Assembly: GCF_963678635.1 (NCBI RefSeq)
Contig: NC_087064.1
Location: 22,802,509-22,866,508 of the forward strand
Source: Symsagittifera roscoffensis
Taxonomy: Eukaryota; Xenacoelomorpha; Acoela; Convolutidae
DNA length: 64,000 nucleotides
Direction: 5' to 3'
Shown: one piece after another, positions 21,688 through 34,210 of the stretch
Numbering within the stretch: the first letter of the stretch is position 1
Layout of the letters: each line of letters starts with the position of its first letter
The notes under the pieces: model-generated
What the model was told of the DNA's origin: nothing
What the model saw: only the letters and a program-made list of their open reading frames with translations
The model's database searches: none
Position numbers and translations under genes: made by a program

Positions 21688-24386
21688 CTGCAGACAAACA
21701 GGGGTGGTTTTATAACTAGGTTTGTACGACTGCTAGACACTCTGTTTATTTTTCATTTTCTTAAAAACATAGTGTGCCTAAATTCTCCTACTGGAAGCTG
21801 AAAAGATCGCAACAAGCCTATGAAAACCTTGCTTAAAAACTTGAAAAAACATTAGGGATGTGGTAGAAAAAGAATGAATGCGAATAAACCAGCCGAAGTA
21901 AGAGCAAATCAAAATGAGCAGAATATATAGCCCAGACAAAAATTACGACATTATTACTGAGTCTGCGTGACTTTCATGACTGTTGCGATCAGGATTGCAC
22001 GAATCAGGCGGATCCTTGGATATTTCAACTGCCCTTTCATCTTGCGATGAAAAAATTTTAATTTAAACAAGACTGCTCGTATATCAGGGCAAAGCCTTGA
22101 ATTTTCCGATTGACCCTTAAATTCGTGGAGGTAAAATATATCTTTGCATTTGAACCCAGGGAGTTGATTTTTTCATTTTATCTTCATTCTAAGCCACCGG
22201 ACGCTCTGTAAATTGTCAAGAGATAAATTGGCGTCTAATAAATTTTCGACAAGATCAAATTGCTGCCCTGAAATTAATCTGGAATGGTTTCATTAACAGC
22301 TTACTCTTTAATAGGCAGAAATATATTGCGCGTAAATTTACACAAAGAGATCAAATTGGTGATTTCTAAATCCCGACCTTTTTTAAAAGTGGTTGCGGTA
22401 GGAACAATTTTTTAATTTTAATCTTAAGCGGTCGATAATAATCAGATGATACCGAAAAATCCCGTCAAACATGTTGAGTTAAAAAGTCGAATTGTGTCTA
22501 AAAAAAGTACCCCCGAACACAAACAAGAGAACAGTCGAGCAAGATGGCTGCTCTAGCAGGGCGAAGCTGACCAAAATAATCTGACTGCCTTTTAACGGCT
22601 TCGAGCAAACTCTTTGTGCTTAAATTTTTGATTTTTATTAATTTTTCTTTGTCAAAATAATGTTATGTATTATTAGGACCAACAAAACTGCCCGTATAGG
22701 GGCAAAACCTTGAGTTTTCCGACTGCAAATAAATTTCCATGGATTTTGTTTGTAAGAAATATGTGAAATTTTCAAAAAAAAACAGAAAAAGCTTAAAATA
22801 TATATTTTTTTAGTTTTCTTTTTTGAAAATCATCTTCCCACAAGCTATTTAAAGTAAAAAGTGACACATAAAGCAATAGTAAGTAGAATAAACAGCATGC
22901 TTAATTTCCATTTGAAACAATGTCTAGGACAGATTAATTTTCCACCTACGCGTTAATAGCACGGAACATATCACGCTTTAATTGTCCAAAATTGACATTT
23001 TTTAAACCACCATAATTTTACAGAAAAAAACATGATCACAGGTAAAACATAACTTCTAAACCTGAGCTTAGGGCAACAATATCTTTCGCTTGATTTATCA
23101 AACTGAGTCAAAAATGAGTTCTGAGCCAAATTTATTCGCCCCTTACGCGTTAGAGAAACGCAGTATATCACAAGTTCATCATTCCAAATTGATGAGGCAA
23201 GTTGGTAATTTTTTAACCTCCATAAGTAGTTCGGTTTTGCCAAATTGGCCGTTTTAAACGGCCATAACATGATTTAAAAAAAACAAGTAAACGTTTTTTT
23301 CTGAATTCCGAGCTCAATGCATTAATATCTTACAGACTGTAAAGAGCATTCTGTCAAAATGATTGAAAGATGCTTCAACAGAGGCGAAGCTTCGGTTCGC
23401 AAACACTAGCGAGAGAACGACAAAAAGCAGCTCTATAAAATGCAATATTAAGAAGTAGAAACAAATCTCGAATTAGTAAAAACTCCGCTAGGTCTCTCAT
23501 TAAATCTGCGACCTTTCGCGACCTAGAGAGTTTAAGTCTCACGCACTAACCACTCAGCCACAAATAAAGCAGAGAACAGATGCTATGAAACTTCCAATGC
23601 TAGATCCTGATTATAGTAAAAATGCCACCAAATAAGTGAACACTTTGACTTTCAATGGACACTTTTATTTGCAAGTAAGATTAGAAAATAGAAGTTTTGT
23701 ACTAATACACTACGCTGATCGCAAGTGTGAAAAAAACCAACAAAAAAATGGACATTGTTATCATTTTAATTTTTTTCCCATATCCACTCGTAAAGTACAA
23801 TCGGATTTAGTTCAAATTTATTTGAAAAAAAAAACACTAACAACACTAATTGGATTAAAAAGCGTGCCTCAAAACACTTCAGAATAATTTCTGAACAGGC
23901 TTCAATCGCCGCATTTGCTAGCAGGGGCGAAGAAAAAAAAATTAAATTTTACGCGCCAAATAATAATACCAAACTGCAGAATTTTAAGAAAAAAATCCAC
24001 AAATAAAACTTTTTTAAAACTGGAATTCAGCCATCGCTGTCTTTCAGATGGTATAACGTATTTCTATCAAATACAAATGTCGAAATTGATCTGATTAAGA
24101 AACCTTAGACATAAATATTATATAGAAGTGATCTAAACCCACCCCTAGCAGAAATATTCCGTCACTCTCTCGAAAGTCGGAAACTTCAATACCTTGTGAC
24201 GAATGAAAATTTTCGTGTGGAAAAAATGGTACTTAGTTTTTACTTCAGCTTGTTTATATATCACCCAAAAAAATAACAAAAAGGTGGCAAAGTTTCAAGA
24301 GTTCGCGGGTCAGCAATTCAATTGACCATTAGAAAAAATGCATAAAAGCCAAGTTAGATATATACGCAGCTTAGCATAAAAGCGAC
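21688..24386. other. Probable intron 3 of GT25 copy B
   Basis: Non-coding. It contains a pair of diverged units of about 150-200 bp at 22945-23265 (shared words ACGCGTTA, TATATCAC and TTTTTTAAC/ACCNCCATAA), two similar phrases at 22070 and 22685 (AAAACTGC...GGGCAAARCCTTGA), and a tRNA-derived SINE at 23380-23562. Confidence 0.5.
23380..23562 (-). repeat. tRNA-derived SINE, family 1, copy A
   Basis: On the minus strand the head reads TGGCTGAGTGGTTAGTGCGT, a good A box as in a tRNA D-arm, followed by a degenerate B box (GGTCGCAGATTTAATGAG region). The body then ends in a GCGAACCGAAGCTTCGCC stem-loop at 23381-23400. Related copies lie at 50627-50795 and 51001-51184. The cloverleaf is too degraded for a working tRNA gene. 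Confidence 0.7.
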
Positions 24387-24533
24387 CTGGATAAAATGTC
24401 AGTGCTGATGAGTTTCCTTGCTCCTTCCAGGGTGAGCATGTAGGCGTGGGTGCAGAAGGAAAATCCAGGTCTCACCAGGTACTTCGAGGACTTCCATTTG
24501 ATATCTTCTCCTATTCTGCATCTCCCCAGATAG
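24387..24533 (-). CDS. GT25-like glycosyltransferase copy B, third visible exon
   Basis: This 147-nt exon has acceptor TTTTAG before CTATCTGGGG and phase 2 on both sides. It completes the preceding codon to Leu and continues Y-L-G-R-C-R-I, corresponding to the I-Y-V-G-R-x-x motif of COLGALT-type GT25. It ends F-C-T-H-A-Y-M-L-T-L-E-G-A-R-K-L-I, the conserved Y-x-L/I-S/T-x-x-G-A-R-K-L segment. The donor is a weak GTCGCT, but the phase fits the next exon (21687) exactly. A minus-strand chain of four exons in the right order and phase makes copy B the better preserved paralogue. Confidence 0.85.
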
Positions 24534-24744
24534 CTAAAATTATTTAATTCGAATAGCGCGTTAAACTTATGAGGAAAGATTCAATTTAAGAGGGTTTCAA
24601 TTTTCAGCTGTTTCATTATAGCCACTACAGCTGTTTCTTGTTTGGCACTAGACTAGGAGGGGGACTATTACTGGAAACATTTCAACTGAGGTAATTTCCT
24701 AATATAACGAGATAAAAGAGAGGGATGATCTTCTAAAATCTCGT

Positions 24745-26400
24745 GTTTACGCAGGGGCGAAGCGGAGCTTCTCGCCACTTGCTATACAACACAAACATAA
24801 AAAAAACTAGGTGGACTAACGTTTGTATGTCTCGATAGAAGATTATTAGCGGCCAAGCTAAGGCTGGAAGTACCTATTTGCTATTTTTGAATTTTTTTAT
24901 ACTGATGGGGGATGAAATGAGCTTCAAAATGTCAGAAATTAATTTTGACCAAAACCTTAGTTTTTCTCCACAAAATAAATAAAAAGAATGAAAATTTTTT
25001 TGAGAATTTGAAATCTTCGCAGGGACATAATATCTTCTGGCAAAAAATAAGTAGTCGCATTTTCTACAAAAAAAGATATCGCAAACGGTTTTTTTCGATA
25101 GAAGCATTCATCTCAGATTTGATAGGTTAGTTTCTAAAAAACGGTCAAAAGTTCAAAACCTTGACTTTCCGAAGTTTCTTACTTTCTGAAAAACTTAGGT
25201 CGTGGCAGCTTAAGCAGAGAAAATTACCGGAAACATGTTTCTCGACTAAACAGTATATCTAAGAATTGGCGAAAAAACTATCAACAAATCGAAAATTTGA
25301 CTTTTCCGATAATCATAGCTTTTTGTGGAAAAAATATTAGGCGTGGCCGCTCATGCAGAAAAAATTCAAATAAACTGTTTTTCGATTGAACCCAAAACTC
25401 ATAATTGGGAGGGTAGTTTTCGAGAAAATCACATAGTTTCAGACAGGGGCGGATCTAGAATTTTCTCGGGGGGGGGGGGGGGGCGGATTTACAAAAAAAT
25501 TTCGAAAATTTTGTCGATTTTTTTTTAGATCGACCAAATTGATTTTTCGAGCTCTCTCAAAGCACTATTTGGTCCCTTTTTTGACCAATTTTCTGCGCCG
25601 CAGGCAATATTTAAAAAAAAACAGGCAAAAAAAGGCGTTTTTAGGCACTTTTCTGGAAAATTTTGACCGAAAAATTGCGTTTTTTTCGGCGCGCGCTCCC
25701 CCCTCAAAAATAGTATATATTGGCGCCTAAGGCGCCTTTAGAAAACTTTTAGGGTTTGTCTCAAATGAATATATCAAAATAGTACAAAGGGTGACCCTTT
25801 GGGTCGGCAGGGGGTCGAAACTCTGAGGGGGGATTAATTGGGCGTAGTCAATTATGCAGTTCGCTATTTTGACTGAGCCTCCCTCAATTCGCTATTTTGA
25901 CTGAGCCCAAAAGTCTGAGATTTGGGAGGGTAGTTCTCGAGAAAACGCTGGAAGGTTCAAAAAAACGTCAAAAAATTAAATATTTGACTACTCCGAAGGT
26001 CATAACTTTTTGTGTTTAAAGTTTCGGAGTTGCCGCTAATTCAGTGGAAGTTTCCATAAACCGCTGACTTCAATGATTTGAAAGTTTCAGATTTGGGAGA
26101 GGATTTTCGGGAAAAGTCAAAGTAAAGACAAAAAAAATTCAAAAAAATCAAAAAATTGACTTTTTTGAGCAATGAATTCTAACAGAAAAGGGTGTAGCCG
26201 CTTATGCAGGGGAGCTTTCCGCAACCAGTTCTACTCTTGGAACCCAAAATATCAGATTTCGGAGGGTAGTTTTGGAGAAAACGGAAACAATCCAAAAATA
26301 TGGGTCATATATTCCGACCACAGATTTTTTCAATGGCTATAGACAAAAGGGTAAATTAGAAAGAGACAAGAGATTATGCAGGCAGACAGTAAACTAAGCT
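24745..26400. repeat. Degenerate array of about 150-bp units with stem-loop head
   Basis: It starts with a hairpin module (GCGAAGCGGAGCTTCTCGCC at about 24757) and a unique block with CTCGATAGAAGATTATT and TTTTTTTATACTGATG. Then come at least six diverged units carrying GCNNATGCAGNNNAAG, TTCGATTGAACCCAAAA, TCAGATTTGGGAGGGTAG and CTTGACTTTCCGAAG-like words, spaced about 150 bp apart. The same head and units recur at 55925-56890. It is split by the MITE at 25444-25840. Confidence 0.65.
25444..25840. mobile_element. hAT-like MITE, second copy, one end missing
   Basis: It begins CAGGGGCGGATCTAGAATTT and runs antiparallel to the element at 17451-17834, sharing the G-run, the GATCGACC block, the GGCGCGCGCTCCCCCCTCAA block, TATATTGGCGCC and CCCTTTGGGTCGGCAGGGGG. 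It stops at a G-run near 25837 without the second CAGGGGCGG terminus. No target duplication is therefore seen. Confidence 0.75.
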
Positions 26401-26815
26401 GTCTTTCCATTGCTACCCGTTTTTCGTCTCAAAAATATAAAAGATCCAGTCCCATACAACTTCATACTACCTGTTTTTATTAAGCAAGAATTTTGGGCAA
26501 ACATTCCAAGTAAAACATTTAAACTTTAAATTAGCAACGGAACAAAACTTACGAGGCAGAAATAACGCCGATCATTTTTGAGCAGACACCAGTTGCACTA
26601 AAATAATGTTTTCTTTAAGAAATTATGTCTTAAGTCCACCTGAAACTACAATGAGCAACAGTTTCAACAGAAGAAAAAAAGAAGACGTTTACGAGAAAAA
26701 AATCTAGTTCACGATTACAAGACATTTGCTCTCGCAAGAGTAATTACTGAACTAGATTAACCTCTACAGGCAGTAAAGTTGCAAAGATAGCTGAGCACAA
26801 CGTTATATATCTTAC

Positions 26816-27019
26816 AGCAACTCTCCTTGATGAAAAATAAACTCTTCAATAGTAGCATTCAAGTCATAATGGAAGTTGTGTAAATCAAATTCTTCGTCCT
26901 TCAGAATGAATTGGGTGTCATCTTCGAGTATAAGAACCAGTTCAAGTCTCTTTGCTGCCATCTCAGTCCAGATTTGGTAATGGCTCAAGAAACAGGCCAC
27001 CTCTCCCCATTTCATCGGG
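26816..27019 (-). CDS. GT25-like glycosyltransferase copy B, catalytic exon
   Basis: This 204-nt exon is flanked by GCCATAG acceptor and GTAAGA donor and is phase 2 on both sides. It encodes P-M-K-W-G-E-V-A-C-F-L-S-H-Y-Q-I-W-T-E-M and then V-L-I-L-E-D-D-T, the GT25 catalytic core with the acidic E-D-D cluster. It then reads F-H-Y-D-L-N-A-T-I-E-E-F and ends in the same G-E-L-L as copy A. It is clearly the paralogue of 11122-11325, with identical length, phases and splice sites. The differences from copy A look mostly conservative, which suggests both were under selection for some time. Confidence 0.87.
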
Positions 27020-30000
27020 CTATGGCAATCAATAAGAATAACCAGTTGTTGAGCAAAAATCAAAGAAAGTTCCAACCACAGACAGTTTTGCAAGAAAAAT
27101 TCAAAAATTAGTTTTTTTTTTATGAAATCATTCGTCAATTATTTTCAAATTTTGATCGTTTCTGAGCATGTGGCCGAGAAACTGAAATAAAGCTGAACAA
27201 AAAGCCAGCGGCTCTAATTTACTTAGCAACTATAGCCTGAAAGACACCAAAATAAAAAGCGTCTTTTCACTCTAAATTCATCAAGACTGAAAAATTTTCA
27301 ATCAGTGTTGCTCGAATCCATAACAAAAACTGTTTCCAAATATAGACTGAATCGCGACATTATCTGTCATTATCTTAAATCTATTTGCTGCATCCGTTTT
27401 TTCCAGAAACAATTTTTTACAGAAATTTAAGCACATGTGAATACCACAGCTTTAAAAAACTTGGAACTCGAACCATGAAAGTTTCTTGGAAAAGATTGCA
27501 CTATTTGCCAGAAACTTGCAGAGTCTTGCAAAATTTCCATTCTCAATTCGGAAAACAAATCTTACAAAATTAACTGCGTCGAAATTTTGTTTTGATTTAT
27601 AGTTTCAATTAAGTGATTCGCGCATACAACTGAAATTTGAAACAACTGCCAGAAACTTTGATTAGGATTAATCATTAGCGGTGAAAAACTTCTAATTACT
27701 CAAACAAATTTGTAAACTTCAACTCTTGTTATTCTATTTTGAACGGTTTTTTTTAAAGTGATGGATAATTTTCAAAGAACATTGAATGTGCATGCATGTG
27801 TTCAACTTTCTTATGTTTGCTTCGCCTTTGAGCAACATAATCTAGTAGTATCTGCTACAGACTTGAAAAAATTTAAACAGCTTTAAAATTACCGAAAAAT
27901 AAGTTAAGAATAGTTTTGTTTTAGAATTCAAAATATTGCTTGTTTCTTGCCAATGGTATGCAAATCTTGCAAGAAAAAATTGAGAATGATGTGATTTCTG
28001 GCAAAATTTTTTGCAAAATATGTTTCATGAAATGCATTCCGAAACATTGGGGAAACCTCCTAACTTAGCGGTTCGAAGAAGAACTAAAAGTCGAACAAAA
28101 AACACAAAATTTGCAACTTTGGGGGTTGAGGCTGGCAATTTGATAATAACATGTCGATTACTGAACACAAAACATTTCCAACTCACGATCGAGAAGCTTC
28201 AAAATGGTACTGTGCAATTGGGTTTCTGTAAGTTTTCGATCTCCCAGAAAGAACCGTTCATGGAATCATCCGTTGCCAAAATTTGCGAGTAATTGGAATG
28301 AAAAAAACAGCTATTAGATAATCATAATTATAATTAATTTGTTCACGAATCAAGCAAATTACAGAAAATCTTTTATATAAATGTACAAGATTGGTAGCAC
28401 CGATTCAAATGGTCACCGTAAGGTCGCAAGCCTGTTTTCAGGTTCCAATTGAGAGCAATTTGAAAACTCAGAACCTAGATTTTCGTTGTTATCCGATTGA
28501 ACCCTGAAGTTTCAATTAATCCGTTTCTGTTGATGTAGATCGAAATCATAAGACCGAAGAAGATTTTTTTAATAGTTTTTTGATATGTACTACTCTTTAA
28601 AAAATGTAGCCTAGTTTTCGACAAATATTTTTTTCACAGAAATCACTAATGTGCAGATAGAGGTATCTAAGTTTATGAACAAGGCTTTCTAATTTAGTTG
28701 CTGGGCATTGTATTATACGTTCCAAAATAATATTGTCTAGTTTGTCATGCTTATTCAAAATAAGACTCACTCGCTCACCAATTTATGTTTTTGTTAAATA
28801 TGTTCATTACAGATCTTGTTTGTAATGTTCTGATCCGTGAGTCATTTAAATTGGTTTGTATTTTTAAAACTTCGTATGACTGTAGCTCATAGATTGAGAA
28901 AAAACTATATTTTTGTCTCGTCGATCCTGCTTCATCGAATTTTCTTACCCTGGTGATGATTATTGTCATAAAATTTGGCTTATTTCTGCAATGTATCTAC
29001 ATTTGTTTTTGAGGTGCATCCATAAATCAGTTGAGGTTGTATATCTTATATTTCTTTTCACTTTCATTTTTAATTTCGTTTGAGCACCATCAGGTTTTGC
29101 TATTTTTTTGCTTTTAATTTCATGAACTGGCAAGATTGTACACAGAGTAATTTGAATTGATTTAGTAGTAGAATGAAAGCCTCAATGAGGGGCAAATATC
29201 AGCAATTTTGAGGTAATGATTCTAACGCTAATTTGAATTCCAATTAAAAAAGGTCTTTAAATGTTCATCATCAAATTTTCTTCCATGACCTACCAAAGCG
29301 AGGAAGTGCTTTTTGGCTTTCCTCTTTAAACAAAACAATTTTCAAGAACAAAAAGCGCTGTCATCAGCGATAGATGTCTTTTTTTTAAACTTCGGCTTCA
29401 AAATTGGTAAAAAACAGATTGATGGTGCTCTCTGAGTGTTTTGTTTGTCTGTGATGATTCGAGCTTAACGTCAAACATATTAAGACTTTCCACAAAACTT
29501 TTAGACAGATCATTTTGCTTTTTAATGGTAAAATTGTACTCTCTGCATATTAGAAGCTTAGTGTTAGTGGCGAGTTCAAGCTCGAGTAAGTGATATATCA
29601 GCGTTTCCAAGAAAAAAAACTAAGGGATTGTTTTATGAAGTTTTAAGGGTGGTGTTTTATAGGGTGGTGGTGTTTTATAAAGAATTGTCAAATAAATTTT
29701 CTTTCCTATTTTGGTTTGAATCATTAGTGATTGAGTTTTGTCGGTTGAAGTTTTCAGTTTAACCTCGCCATTTAGACCTTTTCTCAAAAAACAGGTACAC
29801 CTCCACCTTTTTTATTGGTTCTAAAAAGTGTTCGTCGGAAATCGCTCCTAACATTTAATTTTTTTGACACTCACATTTAAGTGTTTGATTTTGATGCTCA
29901 TTACAGCCTTATTGTCAGCATAAATCGCTTCCGGTTTTGTTGGAGCATTTGAAAAGACTGGGTTTTTGTTGTTTCAGATTCGTTTAGTTGCAATCAGCGG

Positions 30001-31163
30001 AATGTTTTTGTTTCATTTAGACTATCATCAATTTTTCTCATCAAACAAACAATTTGGCCAAATTTAAATGGCAGTTGGAACATTCAGGCCCTAGTTCAGA
30101 TACAATCACTTTTCTGCAAATTCTAACGTTCCACGAAGAACAACTACATAGCATCATAAACTGCTAGCAGTAGATTTTAATGAAGAAATTGTACTTACTG
30201 ATCGCTCCGATATCTAAAATAGATAAAGGTAATACTGAGAGGTAAGCTAAGTATCGAAAAAAATTGCAAAAAAAACTCATTTGCTCTGATACTTTTCGTT
30301 TGTGCAAACTAATTTGGATCAAAATTCCTAAATGCTCTGTTCAAGCAAACCGTCATAGCTCTTTGGTTTCACCCAAAATGACTATTAACCACTGAACCCA
30401 CCACGACTGTTATTGGTTTTGCTTTTGCCTGCTTAGAGAGGCGGCATAAAAAACTTCAGGATGTGAGTGAAAAAAAATCAGACCAAGTTATATATCAACA
30501 TCCCAAAAGGCTAGATCAAACTTAATAATTTACAATAATATTATTTCTGTTTTGAGTGCTGGATCAAGTCAAAATAAAATTTAAGTTTTAATTTACACCC
30601 CCCCCCCCCCGCCGAACATTAGTAATTGTCAGTGAACTTTATCCCCCTAAGCGGGATTGGGGGATCATTCACTTTGTCCTAAGATCAAGACTTGTGCTCA
30701 TATTCCTCACTCTGTGCCGACAATGTTCGGGTCGTCAAACTCGGCCATAACCGCCATACATCTATCCGCCATCCACGAGTGAGACAGAGATCTAAAAATA
30801 TATACCAGTTTAGCCGCCTACTAGGTTGTCGAAACTGAACAGCTAAAAAATCATTTTTTTAGACAAGACAAACGTGGATGAATGAATTCATTTGGAGACA
30901 TCAAAATTCTTTGCCGACGCTACCACGATGTGCTTGCTTTGAAGCTAGTATCGTCTATGCGCTTGCAACGTCCTTGCAACATTTCGGACAAAAATATCAG
31001 GCATTTAAAGCATTTTGGTTTTAAAAAATCAGTCGGAGACATTTCAGCCAATTTAACGAGTGAAAGCGTTATTCGATTAAAATAATATTTTTCTTCGATG
31101 TTCCTGGAGAAAGCTTTAAAACATGAATCATCTCCCAGCTATGCTAAGACATGAGAAACTTAC
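27020..31163. other. Probable intron 1 of GT25 copy B
   Basis: A non-coding stretch of about 4.1 kb between two phase-compatible exons. It contains a possible decayed non-LTR retrotransposon (28775-29610) and a C homopolymer at about 30597-30610. The rest is AT-rich with no supportable ORF. Confidence 0.5.
28775..29610 (-). pseudogene. Possible remnant of a non-LTR (LINE) retrotransposon
   Basis: Two minus-strand fragments keep faint protein sense. The one at 29398-29610 resembles the region of an APE-type endonuclease after its G-D-F-N motif (here C-R-E-Y-N-F). The one at 28775-28969 contains I-Y-E-L-Q and L-Q-T-R-S, which resemble the end of CR1/Jockey-type reverse transcriptases (Y-N-T-R-S). 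The polymerase core between them is missing. Weak evidence. Confidence 0.25.
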
Positions 31164-31276
31164 ATGCCGTCCACAGCTTCCACTCTTTTTGCAACGTAAC
31201 CGTCGAACACTCTTCCTAGCTCACTCTCGATGTTTATTCTCTTTTGAGGCTGTCTCTCTAAGTTGATGTACCTGAT
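31164..31276 (-). CDS. GT25-like glycosyltransferase copy B, N-side exon
   Basis: This 113-nt exon starts in phase 0 after a TTTTGTAG acceptor and ends in phase 2 at AT|GTAAGT. It encodes I-R-Y-I-N-L-E-R-Q-P-Q-K-R followed by V-E-A-V-D-G, the opening signature of the GT25 domain. It joins in phase to 27019. It has the same length and boundaries as 15108-15220 (copy A), so the duplication included the intron-exon structure. Exons farther upstream (signal peptide or N-terminal domain) were not recognised between here and the Polinton at 34217. Confidence 0.85.
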
Positions 31277-34210
31277 CTACAAAACACCATTGAACTAAGT
31301 AGAAACACCGCTCAAAACCCGCTTTAGAAAAAATTGCCATAAAGAAAAACGCCTCAAACTTGCTTGGAAGCTTTCATAAAACTGCCCTACAGATAATATC
31401 AAGATAAAATTAATTCTATGGCCGCTCAAAACCCCATATTTGGGAAATTTTGGCGGTTTCTTAAAAAAACGCCCCACCTTGCTTGGAAAATTCATAAGAC
31501 TGCCCTAAATAGACCAAGATATGAGCAATTCTTCGACCCTGAGCACTTATTCAACCGCTCAAACACACACAGCTTTAATCAAAATTGGCGAATAATTTGA
31601 ATTGTCTGCAATAAAAGATGAGACGCTGGGAACACCTTTTTAACATCGCAAAATATTAATTTCTGATTTTTATTCATCCTCATATGTAAACTTACTTTCT
31701 TTTACCGAAGGCATGGTACGAAACGTTTAGTAGTTCACAATTAACCAGGCTATCCACTATGCCCGTTAGTACATTCGACCTACGACAAAAGGCACCATGT
31801 TTGAGATTAAAACCATGTTTGAGATTAGAACTTCATCCGCGCAAATAATTTCTAGTAGATATATTTTCAACAGCTATATATTGCATCGACAAATTTTGTG
31901 AATGAATCGAGACACGATTCGTGTCGTGTCGTGAACGAATTTCTAGGTGCAATGCAAGCTGCTGCTTATCTGGAATGTAACACATGTAGAAAAAAAATCA
32001 AAAAATAACTCATATTTGAAAAAGTTTTCAAGTTAACAAGCAATTTTTTCTTGCGAATTTGTTTTGGTTGATTGTACCAAGAAAGAAATGCAAGAACTAG
32101 GATTTCAAATATTACACTAGTTTAGCCATTATTGCACGTGTGTTTCAAACATTGCACTAATTTTTTTAAATTTGACACCGAAACATACTGAACACGTCTG
32201 TTTTATTCTGCTAAATATGCTCATTTCTAGCTTTTGCAAATAATGCGCAATAATAAATAGAGGTGATGCTGAGCTTCGCACGCCTTGCGATACAACCATT
32301 ATAGGATTAAAGCACTATGACGCGCAAACTGTAATCAAGGAATTTTCTTTTATTTTAAGTCCCAGTGAGTTAATTACGAGCATCCAAAAAAATATTGCCG
32401 GGGTCGCGTCGAACTCAAAAACGCTACACGAAAAATCATTTTGCAACAAATTGCATGTAACGCCCCACATAGGATCAACGATAGCCATTTATGCAGCGTA
32501 TTCAAAATGGACTACAAAAATTGAAAACACAGGCAACAGAGCTTAGTCGACAACCATGAAGCAAGGCTTTGCATCAAAGCAGGCGCGGCATTTCAAGACA
32601 GCGAATAGAAAATGAAACGGAAATTAAAAAAATCAAAAAAAAAATTGGAAAAAAATGAAGACAATTTAAAAAAAAACAGTCGAAAAACATAACCAACAGT
32701 AGAAAATAAGCTTATAGTTTTTACCGAGCGGCATCTAAGCCGACAACAGCAGGAAAACGCCTATTGAGCCAAAAAAAATTCCATTAGAAATTGTTGTCAT
32801 AAAAATATTTAAGCAATGAAGTTTTAAAACTTTGAAAACTTGCAGCAAAACTAATTGATTTTGTCAAAAGAGTCCATCATTTTTTGCTGTGAAGCCGCGC
32901 CAAATAAGGCAACTAAGCCGATAAAAAATAAGCCGAAACCATTTAGGCCGAATGAAGCTTTTAAGCGAAAAAGAAACGAAAATCAAGGAAAATGCACAAA
33001 GAACTGCTACAGGAGTAAACAAATTACAGAAGTAAACCAAACACACTTCCATATGCAATGAAAGCTTCTAACAGCACAAGAAAATTACCCGGTGTGAATC
33101 AGGCAATTCAGTTTTCTTTGGAAAAATAATTCGATTTCATACTACTGAAGAAGAACAAGGTCTGGCCGGGTTTCGAGCCCCGTACCTTAGAGTGCAAAGG
33201 CATCCCCATTACCTCAAAGCCAAGTGGAAAAATAGAAGTTGCCAAGGTTGACTAATAAAGCAACTTCACACGAGAAAAAAAGTCGTTCCCGATTACAAGA
33301 GACTTGCTTTCGCAAGGGCAATGACTTAACTGATTTTGTTACACTACTTGTTAAACCGAAAAAAATCCATATTCAGATTTGGCAACACTGGCTAATCGAA
33401 AGCGTAAGACGCACTGTAGCAGGGTCAATATTTTAAATAAACACAAGAAATTTGCTCAAAACTTCAGCCTAAAATTGTCGACTCTGAAAAAAACTCGATT
33501 GCGCAAACAAGATTTGCGAATCCTATCGGCGCCTGAATACTTCAAAAACTAACCAGCTTTCTCTACCTTAAGACCATCGCGTTTCAAAACATAAAACGGA
33601 CAACCACAAAAACTAAAGAACGAATATTCTTAAAAAACAATAAATTTAGGAAAAATGTCAGTAAAGGCTATTAAATTAATTAAAAATATGTCAAATGAGA
33701 AAAAACAGCTCAATTACTGTTAAATTTTCGCAAAACAAAAACTCACAGGACTTCGCAAACACAAGCGAGACAACGCTAAAAATTGGCTCAAAAAATAATT
33801 TAAAAAATAAAAGACAAAATGTTCCTTCAAAAATAAAACTTTCGCCATGTGATAGAAAAAAAACACCAAAACAAGGGATTAAGGGTCCCATGTCCTGTCA
33901 TATATTCCATGTGCTCTTGCATTTATCGAGCACACAAAAATGCGGGTAAACATAGGCTACTAAATTTACCAATGCTGTGTCATCAAAATTATCAATTTTA
34001 TATCAAATTGATTGAAAAAAGGGACTCGTAGTATAACACAACATTCGAAAGTTTCTTGCGAGATAAACTCAGAACCCAATCTCCTACCACGTGATTTGCA
34101 AATTTTGTGTCATGCAGTTAGAAAAACGTTAAAAAATCATAACAATTATTCTAGAAACATACACATTTTTGTAATCCGAATGACGGCCGAAATGGTTTTA
34201 GTATAATACC
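31277..34210. other. Spacer upstream of GT25 copy B
   Basis: No gene recognised. It holds a hairpin-terminus module at about 32262, a family 2 tRNA-like element (33156-33230) and a copy of the 55-bp dispersed motif at 33271-33322. The rest is A-rich sequence. It ends at the left target duplication of the Polinton. Confidence 0.5.
33156..33230 (-). repeat. tRNA-like SINE head, family 2, copy A
   Basis: On the minus strand TTTGAGGTAATGGGGATGCC and GGGGCTCGAAACCCGGCC lie about 20 bases apart and look like A- and B-box regions with a T-arm stem. A related sequence, with a perfect GGTTCGAGTCC B box, is at 61333-61395 and shares the flanking ACAAGG. Not a full cloverleaf. Confidence 0.5.

Larger units (their letters stand above)
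24534..26815. other. Probable intron 2 of GT25 copy B, mostly repeats
   Basis: Occupied by a degenerate tandem array (24745-26400) with an embedded hAT-like MITE fragment (25444-25840), and a copy of the 55-bp dispersed motif at 26693-26745. No coding sense. Confidence 0.55.

Noticed and set aside
24874-25730. ORFs of 60-77 codons on both strands in the 25-kb array
   Set aside because: They arise from A/T-rich repeat units and the MITE; the same phrases appear in other frames in neighbouring units.
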